Shown here: piece by piece, positions 15,725 through 23,629 of the stretch | Position numbering within the stretch: position 1 is the stretch's first letter | Layout of the letters: each line of letters starts with the position of its first letter | DNA from: Achromobacter sp. | Lineage (GTDB): Bacteria > Pseudomonadota > Gammaproteobacteria > Burkholderiales > Burkholderiaceae_B | Reading direction: 5' to 3' | Assembly: GCA_003454835.1 (NCBI GenBank) | Contig: DMTA01000329.1 | Span: 1-23,855 of the forward strand | DNA length: 23,855 nucleotides | Made by a program: the position numbers and the translations under genes | Notes under the pieces: model-generated | Database searches by the model: none | Seen by the model: the letters and a program-made list of their open reading frames with translations, nothing else | What the model was told of the DNA's origin: nothing

Positions 15725-16171
15725 ATGCTGCAAGATCTAGACCAACTCGCCGCCCGAATCGGGCAACTGGTGCAACGCACCCGCCAACTCCACGCCGAGC
15801 GTGACGCGTTGCGTCTTCGCCTGAACGACTTCGAAGCCGAGCAGCGTGTGCTCAAGCAGCGCGCCGCCGACCGCGAGGCCGAAGTCGTCACGCTGCAAAG
15901 CAAGCTTCAAGATAACGACGGCGCCGTCTCGGCCCTGCTCGAAGAAGCCAAGCGATCGGAAGCCGCGCTGCGCGAACAACTGGCGCGTGAGACCACCGAG
16001 CGCCAAGCGCTCGAGTCGCGCTTCGCCGCACGCGAAAGCGAACTGCAGGGTAGCCTGCAATCGCGCGACTCAGAACTACAGCGCTTGCGTGTGGCCGCCG
16101 CGTCGGCCCGCGAGCGCATCGACGCCGTCCTGGCCCGCTTGCCGGGTGCGCCGTCCGGAGAGCAACACTAA
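15725..16171 (+). CDS. Coiled-coil protein upstream of zapA, ZapB-like
   Basis: The start is the ATG at 15725 (MLQDLDQLAARIGQLVQRTR); an in-frame TTG upstream would add 16 residues with no support. The product is 148 residues, nearly all heptad-type coiled coil from about residue 1 to 135, rich in E, R, Q, A and L. There is no signal peptide or membrane segment. Its stop is separated from the zapA start by one base, so the two are almost certainly co-translated. Position and coiled-coil character suggest a ZapB-like partner of ZapA at the FtsZ ring, but it is about twice as long as E. coli ZapB and I saw no specific motif. An unrelated structural coiled-coil role is possible. Confidence 0.8.
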   Translation: MLQDLDQLAARIGQLVQRTRQLHAERDALRLRLNDFEAEQRVLKQRAADREAEVVTLQSKLQDNDGAVSALLEEAKRSEAALREQLARETTERQALESRFAARESELQGSLQSRDSELQRLRVAAASARERIDAVLARLPGAPSGEQH

Positions 16172-16172
16172 T

Positions 16173-16484
16173 ATGGAACGTGTAGACGTATCGATCCTCG
16201 GCCGTGAGTATTCACTTGCATGCTCCGTCGAAGAAAAGCCCACGCTGCTGGCTGCCGTGCGCCATGTCGATCAGCTGATGCTGCGCATTCAGGGCACGGG
16301 CAAGGTTTCCAGCAATGAACGTATCGCCGTGATGGCCGCATTGCAGATCGCTGGCGAGCTGCTTGCAATGAAAGCGCCGGATGGTCCGCTGGGCGGTTTG
16401 GCGGTCGGCGACTTCAAGCGTAGAATTGAGGACATGAACGCAGTACTCGATGACGCCTTGTCGGGTCAGGAAAAACTGCTCTAA
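16173..16484 (+). CDS. zapA: Cell division protein ZapA
   Basis: The product is 103 residues starting MERVDVSILGREYSLACSVE, the typical ZapA opening of a beta-hairpin domain (the family pattern is V-x-I-L-G-R-x-Y). The middle, HVDQLMLRIQGTGKVSSNERIAVMAALQIAGELLAM, is the conserved helix that starts the tetramer coiled coil. ZapA binds FtsZ and bundles protofilaments in the cytoplasm. The ATG was chosen because the frame upstream of it lies inside the ZapB-like gene. It is followed by 6S RNA, an association conserved in many beta- and gammaproteobacteria. Confidence 0.94.
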   Translation: MERVDVSILGREYSLACSVEEKPTLLAAVRHVDQLMLRIQGTGKVSSNERIAVMAALQIAGELLAMKAPDGPLGGLAVGDFKRRIEDMNAVLDDALSGQEKLL

Positions 16485-16515
16485 CGTTCATAAGCTGCAT
16501 TCAAGATTTTCAAGT

Positions 16516-16700
16516 TTGTCCCTGCCGTGTTCGTGACTAGGCCATACATTCTCTGAACCTATGTCTTTTTGGCATATTGGTTGCGGGAGTGCAGAGCTGG
16601 AGTGATTGTCTCTCGCAGACGAACCCGATGCTCTTCGGAACGCGACCACCTTGAACCTCAGGGTTCGAGATGCCGGCCTTGACGGCACAGGCGGGGCATC
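16516..16700 (+). ncRNA. ssrS: 6S RNA
   Basis: It lies 31 bp after zapA, the conserved location. A closing stem is visible: CCCTGCC-GTG (16520-16529) pairs with CAC-GGCGGGG (16686-16696, one bulged A). Near the 3' side the sequence ACCTTGAACCTCAGGGTTC (16648-16666) followed by a GCATC-containing end closely resembles the conserved 3' region of E. coli 6S RNA (ACCTTGAACCAAGGGTTC). The length of about 185 nt matches the E. coli RNA (184). 6S RNA mimics an open promoter and sequesters the sigma-70 RNA polymerase in stationary phase. The exact ends are estimates from the closing stem. Confidence 0.88.
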
Positions 16701-16707
16701 TATCCCA

Positions 16708-16733
16708 GCGGACCTGCCATGGAGCAGGTCCGC
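16708..16733 (+). other. Stable hairpin after 6S RNA
   Basis: GCGGACCTGC (16708-16717) and GCAGGTCCGC (16724-16733) form a perfect 10-bp stem with a 6-nt loop. No T run follows, so it is either a factor-dependent terminator or processing site for 6S RNA, or a 5' leader structure of the next gene. Confidence 0.6.
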
Positions 16734-16784
16734 GTCGGGTGCCTCTCGGCAATTCCCCTTCGTCCTCCCTCATAGGACCAGTCC

Positions 16785-17549
16785 ATGTTCAAACACCCCG
16801 TTTTTTCGCTCACCAAGCTTGGTGCGGCGTGCGCAGCCGTGGCCGCGATCGCTGTGGCTCAACCCGTTTTTGCGCAGGCCCAGGCGCCCGCGCCGGCGGC
16901 CGCTGCCGAGTCCTCCGCGAACCGTTCGCCGGAACTGACCTTGCAAGCAATGGCGTCGTCCGAGGTCAAGCAGGACACCGTCCGCATCGCTTTGTCCGCT
17001 GAAGTCGACGCGCCGGATCAGCCTGCCGCCGGCCAGAAACTGACTGCTGCGCTAGAAGACGTGGTCAAGCGCGCGCGCGACACGAAGGGCGTGGAAGTGC
17101 GCACCAGCAACTTCAACGTCTGGCCCAACATGAACAACAAGGGAAAGATCGCCTCGTGGCGCGGCCAGGGCGAGATCGTGCTGGAATCCAAGGACTTCGC
17201 GGCCGCCGCGGCCCTGGCTTCCAAGCTTTCCGACAAGACCGCCATTTCGAATATCAGCTTCTCGCTGTCGGATGCCGCACGTGAAGCCGAAGAGCGCAAG
17301 CTGCTGAAGGAAGCGGCACAGGCCTTCAAGGACCGCGCATTGGCCGCGGCCAATGCATTCGGTTTCGACGGCTACCGCCTGTCCAAGCTGGACCTTGGCG
17401 GCTCCGGCGCTTCCGCGCCGATGCCGCGCATGATGGGCGCAGCCATGGCGAAGGGCGGTTCGTTCAGCAGCGCCGACGTCAGCGTTCCCCTGGAAGCAGG
17501 GAACGTGACGGTCAGCGTCGCCGTCAACGGGACGATCGTTTTGCAGTAA
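16785..17549 (+). CDS. Periplasmic SIMPL-domain protein (DUF541 family)
   Basis: The product is 254 residues with a signal peptide: positive start [11 protein letters not shown], hydrophobic core 12-25, and likely cleavage after VFA at residue 30. A low-complexity Ala/Pro linker (31-44) precedes the domain. The mature part begins [21 protein letters not shown] and includes [12 protein letters not shown] and [14 protein letters not shown], followed by [20 protein letters not shown], the pattern of the SIMPL/DUF541 fold. E. coli YggE in this family reduces oxidative stress, but the molecular function is not established. Its 3' end overlaps convergent lgt by 26 bp. Confidence 0.88.
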   Translation: MFKHPVFSLTKLGAACAAVAAIAVAQPVFAQAQAPAPAAAAESSANRSPELTLQAMASSEVKQDTVRIALSAEVDAPDQPAAGQKLTAALEDVVKRARDTKGVEVRTSNFNVWPNMNNKGKIASWRGQGEIVLESKDFAAAAALASKLSDKTAISNISFSLSDAAREAEERKLLKEAAQAFKDRALAAANAFGFDGYRLSKLDLGGSGASAPMPRMMGAAMAKGGSFSSADVSVPLEAGNVTVSVAVNGTIVLQ

Positions 17550-18312
17550 GACTGAACATGATGGCGCCCAGAGCGACCATCGGCAGGGACAGCCACTGTC
17601 CCATGCTCAAACCACCCGCGAGCAGGCCCAGGAAGTTGTCTGGCTCGCGGGTGAATTCCACCAGGAAGCGGAACGTTCCATAGCCCATCAGGAACAAGCC
17701 GCTCACCTGCCCCAGCGGGCGCGGCTTGCTCGAAAACCACCACAGCAACGCAAACAGCACGATGCCTTCCAGGCCCAGCTCATAGAGCTGCGACGGATGG
17801 CGCGGCAGGCCGTCGCCACTGTCGGGAAACACCATCGCCCACGGCACATCGGTGGGACGGCCCCACAGCTCGCCATTGATGAAATTGCCGAGCCGGCCAA
17901 AACCCAGGCCTAGCGGAATCAACGGCGCGATGAAATCGCTGATCGCAAAGAACGGCAGGCCCTTCTTGCGCGCGAACAGCAGCATCACCAGGATCACGCC
18001 GATCAGGCCGCCGTGAAAGGACATGCCGCCCTGCCACAGGTACAGCACTTCAAGCGGGTGCGACACGTAGTAGCCCGGCTTGTAGAACAGCACATATCCC
18101 AGCCGGCCCCCCAGCACCACGCCCAGCACGCTATAGAAGATCAGGTCTTCCAGGTCCCGCACGTTCAGCGACGTGGTGTGCCCGCTCTTGATGCGGTGGC
18201 GCCCCAGCAAATACACGAGCGCGAAGCCCGCCAGGTACATCAGTCCATACCAATGGATGGCGAGCGGCCCGATCTGCAGGGCGATGGGGTCGAATTTTGG
18301 ATATTCCAGCAT
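17524..18312 (-). CDS. lgt: Prolipoprotein diacylglyceryl transferase
   Basis: The start is the ATG at 18312 ([20 protein letters not shown]); a frame extending to 18498 would run through the lgt-ilvD promoter region. The product is 262 residues with about seven hydrophobic helices. Residues matching essential positions of E. coli Lgt are Y26, H100 in MSFHGGLIG, and R140, N143 and E148 in [13 protein letters not shown]; an [11 protein letters not shown] segment near the C-terminus supplies the later arginine. The enzyme moves diacylglycerol from phosphatidylglycerol to the lipobox cysteine of prelipoproteins in the inner membrane. It is divergent from ilvD (130-bp gap with an AT-rich island at 18326-18347) and overlaps the SIMPL gene by 26 bp at its end. 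Confidence 0.96.
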   Translation of the reverse strand: MLEYPKFDPIALQIGPLAIHWYGLMYLAGFALVYLLGRHRIKSGHTTSLNVRDLEDLIFYSVLGVVLGGRLGYVLFYKPGYYVSHPLEVLYLWQGGMSFHGGLIGVILVMLLFARKKGLPFFAISDFIAPLIPLGLGFGRLGNFINGELWGRPTDVPWAMVFPDSGDGLPRHPSQLYELGLEGIVLFALLWWFSSKPRPLGQVSGLFLMGYGTFRFLVEFTREPDNFLGLLAGGLSMGQWLSLPMVALGAIMFSLTAKRSSR

Positions 18313-18442
18313 GTTCTGCCCGACACAATAAAGTTGAATGATAATAACCGGCGAGCACTGAAGATTCGCATGCCAAGCGAGCCAGCTTCCCCGGGTGCGT
18401 TCGCCATGTCCGCGCCCCGACGGCCGACAGGAGACACTGACC

Positions 18443-20128
18443 ATGCCGCACAACGAACGTTCCCGCCACATCACCGAAGGCGTCGCACGCGCTCCCAATC
18501 GCGCTATGTACTACGCGCTGGGATACAAAGAAGCAGATTTCCAGAACCCCATGATCGGCGTGGCCAACGGCCATTCAACGATCACGCCCTGTAATAGCGG
18601 CCTGCAACGGCTGGCCGACGCCGCCATCGACGCGATCCGTGCGTCGCGCGCCAACCCGCAGGTGTTCGGCACACCCACCATCTCCGATGGCATGTCCATG
18701 GGCACCGAAGGCATGAAGTACTCACTCGTGTCGCGGGAGGTTATCGCCGACTGCATTGAAACCGCCGCGCAGGGGCAGTGGATGGACGGTGTTGTCGTGA
18801 TTGGCGGATGCGATAAAAATATGCCCGGCGGCATGATCGCCTTGGCGCGCACCAACGTGCCGGGCATCTACGTTTACGGCGGCACCATCAAGCCGGGCCA
18901 CTACAAGGGTAACGACCTCACCATCGTGTCCGTGTTTGAGGCCGTTGGCGAATACACCATGGGCCGCATGCCCGAAGAGGACTTCAAGCAGATCGAAAAA
19001 TGCGCGATCCCGGGCTCGGGTTCCTGCGGCGGCATGTACACCGCCAATACGATGAGCTCGGCATTCGAAGCCATGGGTATGAGCCTGCCGTATTCCAGCA
19101 CCATGGCCAACGAGGACGAGGAGAAGGTCACATCGGCCGCCGAATCCGCGCGTGTGCTGGTCGACGCGGTCAAGCGCAACCTGCGCCCGCGAGACATCAT
19201 CACGCGCGAAGCCATCGAGAACGCGGTGTCCGTCATCATGGCCACGGGCGGCTCCACCAACGCGGTGCTGCATTTCCTGGCCATTGCGCACGCAGCAGAA
19301 GTGCCATGGACCATCGACGACTTTGAGCGCATCCGCCGGCGCGTGCCCGTGCTGTGCGACCTGAAGCCCTCCGGCAAGTACGTGGCCACCGACCTGCATC
19401 GCGCAGGTGGCATTCCGCAAGTCATGAAGCTCCTGCTCAACGCCGGCCTGCTGCATGGCGATTGCATCACCATCACGGGCAAGACCATCGCGGAAACGCT
19501 TGCCGACGTGCCTGACGTGCCGCGCGCGGACCAGGACGTCATCATGTCCATCGATCGCGCGCTCTATCCGCAGGGGCACCTTGCCATCCTTAAGGGCAAC
19601 CTTTCGCCGGAAGGCTGCGTCGCCAAGATCACCGGCCTGAAGAACCCCGTCATTACGGGGCCCGCCCGCGTGTTCGATTCCGAAGACGACGCCATGTCGG
19701 CCATCATGGCTCAGCAGATCCGCGATGGCGACGTCGTCGTCATCCGCTACGAAGGTCCCAAGGGCGGTCCGGGCATGCGCGAAATGCTTGCGCCCACGTC
19801 GGCGCTCGTGGGGCAGGGGCTGGGCGAAACCGTCGGCCTCATCACGGACGGCCGCTTTTCCGGCGGCACCTGGGGCATGGTGGTGGGACACGTCGCACCC
19901 GAAGCGTATGTGGGCGGTCCCATCGCGCTGATCCAGGAAGGCGATTCGGTTACCATCGATGCCCACAAGCTGCTGCTGCAGCTCAATATCAGCGACGAAG
20001 AAATGGCGGCTCGTCGCCAGGCCTGGGTCCAGCCCAAGCCGCGTTATACACGCGGTGTGCTTGCCAAGTTCGGCAAACTCGCCAGCACCGCCAGCCGTGG
20101 GGCAGTAACCGATGCGTTTGAAGATTAG
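18443..20128 (+). CDS. ilvD: Dihydroxy-acid dehydratase
   Basis: The start is the ATG at 18443 ([13 protein letters not shown]) with AGGAG 9 nt upstream; the frame opens earlier at 18395 but without a ribosome site. The product is 561 residues. Three iron-sulfur cysteines are visible: C50 in TITPCNSG, C123 in [10 protein letters not shown] and C195 in [15 protein letters not shown]125 is the likely carbamylated, Mg-binding lysine. The length and cysteine pattern fit the shorter [2Fe-2S] branch of the family, not the E. coli-like [4Fe-4S] type (about 616 residues). It dehydrates 2,3-dihydroxyisovalerate and its isoleucine-pathway homologue in branched-chain amino acid synthesis. The 3' end overlaps a cytochrome c gene by 17 bp. 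Confidence 0.96.
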   Translation: MPHNERSRHITEGVARAPNRAMYYALGYKEADFQNPMIGVANGHSTITPCNSGLQRLADAAIDAIRASRANPQVFGTPTISDGMSMGTEGMKYSLVSREVIADCIETAAQGQWMDGVVVIGGCDKNMPGGMIALARTNVPGIYVYGGTIKPGHYKGNDLTIVSVFEAVGEYTMGRMPEEDFKQIEKCAIPGSGSCGGMYTANTMSSAFEAMGMSLPYSSTMANEDEEKVTSAAESARVLVDAVKRNLRPRDIITREAIENAVSVIMATGGSTNAVLHFLAIAHAAEVPWTIDDFERIRRRVPVLCDLKPSGKYVATDLHRAGGIPQVMKLLLNAGLLHGDCITITGKTIAETLADVPDVPRADQDVIMSIDRALYPQGHLAILKGNLSPEGCVAKITGLKNPVITGPARVFDSEDDAMSAIMAQQIRDGDVVVIRYEGPKGGPGMREMLAPTSALVGQGLGETVGLITDGRFSGGTWGMVVGHVAPEAYVGGPIALIQEGDSVTIDAHKLLLQLNISDEEMAARRQAWVQPKPRYTRGVLAKFGKLASTASRGAVTDAFED

Positions 20129-20447
20129 TCTGTTGTTGGCCGCCGCCGGCGCCCTGAGCGCTGGCGCGGTGCATGCGCAAACCACTGGCCTGGATCTGGC
20201 CAAGAGCAAGGCCTGCATGGCCTGTCATCAGGTGGAAGCCAAACGGGTCGGGCCGCCCTTGAAAAGCGTGGCCGAACGATACGCGGGGCAGGGCGACGCC
20301 ATGGTGGATTACCTGGCGGGCAAGATCCGCGGCGGCGGTCGCGGCGCCTGGGGCGCGGTGCCCATGCCCGCCCAGACGCACGTCACCCCTGAAGATGCCC
20401 GCGCCTTGGCCGAATGGATCTTGTCGCTGGCGCCGGCAAAGCAGTAG
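20112..20447 (+). CDS. Small periplasmic cytochrome c (c-551/c-552 type)
   Basis: The product is 111 residues. The signal peptide [22 protein letters not shown] would be cleaved at residue 22. The haem-binding CMACH is at 35-39, and the second axial ligand is probably M85 in AVPMPAQ. The mature protein of about 89 residues is the usual size of cytochrome c-551/c-552, an electron carrier to terminal oxidases or peroxidases. The ATG is inside the last codons of ilvD, a 17-bp overlap in another frame that suggests translational coupling. No direct functional link to ilvD is known to me. Which partner it serves cannot be read from the sequence. Confidence 0.92.
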   Translation: MRLKISLLLAAAGALSAGAVHAQTTGLDLAKSKACMACHQVEAKRVGPPLKSVAERYAGQGDAMVDYLAGKIRGGGRGAWGAVPMPAQTHVTPEDARALAEWILSLAPAKQ

Positions 20448-20460
20448 CCTTATTCTCATG

Positions 20461-20502
20461 CCCCGGCACCAGGCCGGGGGCGCCGGCCGCGTGCAGCGGC
20501 CG
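20461..20502 (+). other. Two tandem GC-rich hairpins between the cytochrome c gene and msrA
   Basis: CCCCGGC (20461-20467) pairs with GCCGGGG (20473-20479), and CGGCCGC (20484-20490) pairs with GCGGCCG (20496-20502). Each has a 7-bp stem and a 5-nt loop. No T run follows. They may be a weak or factor-dependent terminator or an mRNA-stabilising element; msrA starts 21 bp later. Confidence 0.55.
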
Positions 20503-20522
20503 TCTACAGCAAAGGAATCGTC

Positions 20523-21077
20523 ATGGCAGAACAACCATCACCGGGCAATGAAGTCGCCGTTCTTGGCGGCGGTTGCTTCTGGTGCGTCGAAGCAGTGTTT
20601 GCCGATCTGCGCGGGGTCAAGAGCGTCTTGCCAGGCTACAGCGGCGGGCACGTCGACAATCCCAGCTACGAACAGGTCTGCGGCAAGGACACCGGCCACA
20701 TCGAAGTCGCGCGCATCGAATACGATCCGGCCGAACTCTCGTACAGCGATCTGCTGCGCGTCTTTTTCGCCACCCACGATCCCACCACGCCGGGCCGCCA
20801 GGGTAACGATATCGGCCCGCAGTACGAGTCCGCCATCTTCTGGCAGAACGAATCGCAGCGCGAGCAGGCCGAGTCTGTCATCGCCGAGGTCGAGGCGCAG
20901 AAAGTCTACGATGCGCCCATCGTGACCAAGCTGCTGGCGCCGGCGCATTTCTGGCAGGCCGAGGACTACCACAGCAACTATTTCGCCCTGCATCCCGAAC
21001 AAGGCTATTGCCAGTTTGTGATCGCACCGAAGGTCGCCAAATTCCGTAAGCAATTCCAGGATCGCCTGGCTCGCTGA
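20523..21077 (+). CDS. msrA: Peptide methionine-S-sulfoxide reductase MsrA
   Basis: The product is 184 residues. The active-site signature GGGCFWCVEAVF contains the nucleophile C18, with C21 close by and a C-terminal cysteine C163 in GYCQFVIAP that may act in resolution. The PGYSGGHVDNPSYEQVCGKDTGH and QYESAIFW segments are standard. It reduces the S-epimer of methionine sulfoxide in proteins using thioredoxin, in the cytoplasm (no signal peptide). AAAGGA lies about 8 nt before the ATG. It may be read together with the upstream cytochrome c gene or from its own promoter; the hairpin pair between them makes this unclear. Confidence 0.96.
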   Translation: MAEQPSPGNEVAVLGGGCFWCVEAVFADLRGVKSVLPGYSGGHVDNPSYEQVCGKDTGHIEVARIEYDPAELSYSDLLRVFFATHDPTTPGRQGNDIGPQYESAIFWQNESQREQAESVIAEVEAQKVYDAPIVTKLLAPAHFWQAEDYHSNYFALHPEQGYCQFVIAPKVAKFRKQFQDRLAR

Positions 21078-21219
21078 GCGGGGGCGATCGTTTCGCGTGA
21101 CTGAAGGCCTCGTACGGCGGACAGCGTTCCGCCGATCAATGCGGGGCCTCTTCTCATGGCGCGCTTTTCCCCGCGCGGTGCGTTTCACGATGCGGCGCGC
21201 GTCAGATCGACGAGCGCAC

Positions 21220-21247
21220 AAAAAAACCCCGCTTTTCAGCGGGGTTT
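21220..21247 (-). terminator. Rho-independent terminator of hppD
   Basis: Read on the minus strand, AAACCCCGC, loop, GCGGGGTTT is followed by a T run of about seven (21226-21220). It lies 43 bp after the hppD stop. The rest of the msrA-hppD gap (21078-21219) shows nothing recognisable. Confidence 0.9.
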
Positions 21248-21290
21248 GAACAGTCGATGAAGACGCGCGCCTTGCGCCCGTCTTCAAGCC

Positions 21291-22403
21291 TTATTCGACA
21301 GTCTTCACAACGCCGCGGCGCATCTGGTCCAGCTCGATGGATTCGAACAGGGCCTTGAAGTTGCCCTCGCCAAATCCGTCGTTGCCCTTGCGCTGGATGA
21401 TCTCAAAGAAAATCGGACCGATCTGGTTTTCGGTAAAGATCTGCAGCAGCAGTCCCCCATCCGGCGCGCCATCCAGCAGGATACGGTTCTTCTGCAGGCG
21501 ATCCACGTCTTCGCCGTGGTTCGGCATGCGGCGATCCAGCAGTTCGTAGTAGGTCTCCGGCGTATCCAGAAACACGACGCCCGTCTGGCGCAGCGCTTCC
21601 ACGGTGGCATAAATGTCATCGGTGGACATGGCGATGTGCTGGATGCCTTCGCCGCGGTAAAGATCCAGATACTCCTGGATCTGGCCTTTCTCTTCGGTGC
21701 CTTCCTCATTGATCGGAATGCGGATATTGCCGCAAGGCGACGTCATCGCCTTGGACTTCACACCCGTCACCTTGCCTTCGATGTCGAAGTAACGCACTTC
21801 ACGGAAATTGAACAGGCGCTCATAGAACTCCGACCACTCGGCCATTCGGCCCTTGTGCACGTTGTGCGTCAGGTGGTCCACCAGCGTCAGGCCCGCGCCG
21901 CGCCAGTTGACGTCGGTCTGCGCGTTGGCTGGATCCAGCGGAATGAAATCCACGTCGTAAATGCTGATGTCGCCGATCCCGCCGTGGCCTTCCTTGCCGG
22001 CCCAGCGGTCCACCAGATAGATCAGCGAATCGCCAATGCCTTTGATGGCGGGAATGTTCAGTTCCATCGGGCCGCTATGGGAATCAAAGCCCCACGCACC
22101 CAGTTCCAGTGCGCGCTTGTAGGCGGCATTGGCGTCCTGTACGCGAAAGCCGATTGCACAGATTGACGGGCCATGCAGGCGAGCAAAACGCTGAGCGAAG
22201 GAATCGGGCTCGGCGTTGATCAGGAAGTTCACGCCGCCTTGGCGGTACAGAGTCACGTCCTTGTGGCGATGCTTGGCAATCGCCTTGAATCCCAGCAGCT
22301 CAAATACCTTGCGCAGCGCGGCGGGGTCCGGCGCGGCATATTCAATGAACTCGAACCCGGCGGTGCCCATCGGGTTGTCCCAGGGTTGGAAAGCGCTGCT
22401 CAT
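21291..22403 (-). CDS. hppD: 4-hydroxyphenylpyruvate dioxygenase
   Basis: The start is the ATG at 22403 ([20 protein letters not shown]) with GGGAG about 9 nt upstream; the open frame to 22505 adds residues that cross the divergent promoter region. The product is 370 residues. The Fe(II) ligands of the family are present: H177 in TLVDHLTH, H256 in GIQHIAMST, and E334 in FFEIIQRKG; the 79- and 78-residue spacings fit bacterial HPPD. The enzyme converts 4-hydroxyphenylpyruvate to homogentisate in tyrosine catabolism, in the cytoplasm. It is divergent from an Lrp/AsnC regulator, a common pairing, and is followed by its own terminator. Confidence 0.97.
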   Translation of the reverse strand: MSSAFQPWDNPMGTAGFEFIEYAAPDPAALRKVFELLGFKAIAKHRHKDVTLYRQGGVNFLINAEPDSFAQRFARLHGPSICAIGFRVQDANAAYKRALELGAWGFDSHSGPMELNIPAIKGIGDSLIYLVDRWAGKEGHGGIGDISIYDVDFIPLDPANAQTDVNWRGAGLTLVDHLTHNVHKGRMAEWSEFYERLFNFREVRYFDIEGKVTGVKSKAMTSPCGNIRIPINEEGTEEKGQIQEYLDLYRGEGIQHIAMSTDDIYATVEALRQTGVVFLDTPETYYELLDRRMPNHGEDVDRLQKNRILLDGAPDGGLLLQIFTENQIGPIFFEIIQRKGNDGFGEGNFKALFESIELDQMRRGVVKTVE

Positions 22404-22520
22404 AAGTCTGCTCCCTTGCATGTTTTGTGAGGACGACTTGTTCTTCAAGTCTAGACGCAGATTGTAGGTAGGAAGGGTGGGCAGACAATTGCAAACATGG
22501 CGCAAAAGCCGATAGTTTGA

Positions 22521-22545
22521 GCAATAATATTGCCCAATATTCTAA
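22521..22545. promoter_or_regulatory. Candidate Lrp operator between hppD and the regulator
   Basis: A perfect 13-bp palindrome GCAATAATATTGC (22521-22533) is followed by a second AATATT box (22536-22541). The cluster is AT-rich in a GC-rich genome, lies 15-39 bp before the regulator's ATG and about 120 bp from the hppD start, and fits a site for the adjacent Lrp-type protein acting on both genes. Confidence 0.5.
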
Positions 22546-22559
22546 TAGTGGGGTTGAAA

Positions 22560-23036
22560 ATGTCTGCAATTGAGCTTGATAGGACAGATCTAAGGATTCT
22601 TGCCGAGCTGCAGCGGGACGGGCGCCTCAGCAACCAGGAACTGGCGGACCGCGTCTCCCTGTCACCCAGCCCCTGCTTGCGCCGGGTGCGGCGCCTGGAA
22701 GAGCAGGGCTTCATCAAGAAATACGTGGCGCTCATCGACGCGGCCAAGGTCGGGCTAGGGCTGCTCGCTTACGTAAACATCCGCCTGAACAAGCACAGCG
22801 GCTCCAGTCACGCGCCCATGAGCGACTTCGCGCGCGACGTCCAGCTGTGGCCGGAGGTCGTCGAGTGCTACGCCATGTCGGGTGACATGGACTACCTGAT
22901 GCGCATTCAGGTCGCCGACCTGGCGCATTTCTCCCGTTTCGCCATGGACACGCTCATGCGCCACCCTGCAGTCGTGGACATGCGCTCGTTCTTCGCCCTG
23001 CAGCAGATCAAGGAAACGACGGAGCTTCGTATATAG
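22560..23036 (+). CDS. Lrp/AsnC-family transcriptional regulator
   Basis: The start is the ATG at 22560 (MSAIELDRTDLRILAELQRD); the frame continues up to a TTG at 22530, whose extra ten residues lie in the operator and are rejected. The product is 158 residues. The N-terminal helix-turn-helix is at about residues 20-46 (GRLSNQELADRVSLSPSPCL), followed by the RRVRRLEEQGFIKKYVALID linker typical of Lrp. The C-terminal RAM effector domain begins around residue 65. It probably controls the divergent hppD gene in response to an amino acid such as tyrosine or phenylalanine; the effector is inferred from the neighbour only. The ribosome site (GGGG) is weak. Confidence 0.92.
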   Translation: MSAIELDRTDLRILAELQRDGRLSNQELADRVSLSPSPCLRRVRRLEEQGFIKKYVALIDAAKVGLGLLAYVNIRLNKHSGSSHAPMSDFARDVQLWPEVVECYAMSGDMDYLMRIQVADLAHFSRFAMDTLMRHPAVVDMRSFFALQQIKETTELRI

Positions 23037-23298
23037 ATAGCGCGGCGCGGTGTTCCTGCCGGTCCTAGCCGTTGAAGCGGCCGGATGTTGCGTGCCAGTC
23101 GGGCGGCGCCGCTCGCTCCGGTCTTGCCCAGCCTAGACGGGCTATGGGTTGTGATCGCACCGGCGCGCACCCGCGTATATATAGAGGGGCCTGGAGTCAT
23201 CTCTCTATATATAGAGGAGCGAAGGAGTGCCACCCCGCAGGCTGATCGCGGTGCGTCCCCTAAAAGAATCATATTTCTGCAAAATGGGTGTCATGCTG
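23037..23298. other. Intergenic region between the Lrp gene and the rRNA promoters
   Basis: No protein gene is supported. The first 140 bp are GC-rich with only short, weak hairpins and no clear terminator for the Lrp gene. The right part contains the TATATATAGAGG repeat pair (separate entry). Confidence 0.6.
23176..23217. repeat. TATATATAGAGG direct repeat, 30 bp apart, second copy palindromic
   Basis: TATATATAGAGG occurs at 23176-23187 and 23206-23217. The second copy is part of a perfect 14-bp palindrome CTCTATATATAGAG (23203-23216). The 30-bp spacing is close to three helical turns, as for two dimers on one face. It lies about 106-147 bp upstream of the first rRNA -10 (23323). Confidence 0.6.
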
Positions 23299-23328
23299 GC
23301 CACACACGCAGATTTTCTGTGCTATAGT
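23299..23328 (+). promoter_or_regulatory. rRNA operon promoter P1 (extended -10)
   Basis: TGCTATAGT at 23320-23328 has an extended -10 (TG-n-TATAGT). The -35 is poor: GCCACA at 23299-23304 with an 18-bp spacer, 3 of 6 matches. The 13 bases TGTGCTATAGTCT are identical to P2. The RNA would begin near 23335 with an 8-bp stem, CTTCGCTG (23336-23343) with CAGCGAAG (23360-23367). Confidence 0.6.
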
Positions 23329-23454
23329 CTCGCTCCTTCGCTGCTCACACAGTTTCGAACAGCGAAGCCAAGCAAGTGCAACAGGTCAGCCCGAGGGCAG
23401 GTCTGCCGCAAAAGCAGCTGGAAACGGCGCAAAGCGGTTATTGCAAAGATCGAC

Positions 23455-23545
23455 GCAAATCAGGCAGAAGCCAGTTGCAAGATCTGCAAAAATTGTGCTA
23501 TAGTCTTGGGCTTGGCTGGTGATGACGAATCAGGGTTTACCCTGA
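23455..23545 (+). promoter_or_regulatory. rRNA operon promoter module P2
   Basis: The -35 is TTGCAA (23475-23480), with an 18-bp spacer and extended -10 TGCTATAGT (TATAGT at 23499-23504). The module starts with GCAAATCAGGCA (23455-23466) and ends with the 16-bp palindrome TCAGGGTTTACCCTGA (23530-23545) in the early transcribed region. It aligns without gaps to P3, 175 bp downstream, with 17 mismatches in 91 positions by my count. Confidence 0.75.
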
Positions 23546-23578
23546 AACTGAATTTCAGCCACCTGTGCGGTAACCAGC

Positions 23579-23613
23579 CTTCGGCTTGCCGAAGCCGCTT
23601 GCAAAGCAAGCGG
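23579..23613 (+). other. Back-to-back hairpins between P2 and P3
   Basis: CTTCGGC-TT-GCCGAAG (23579-23594) is followed directly by CCGCTTGC-AAA-GCAAGCGG (23595-23613), with stems of 7 and 8 bp. They are transcribed only from P1 and P2 and are followed by GGTTGCAT, not a T run. They could pause, process or attenuate the longer transcripts. Confidence 0.65.
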
Positions 23614-23629
23614 GGTTGCATGATAGGAT

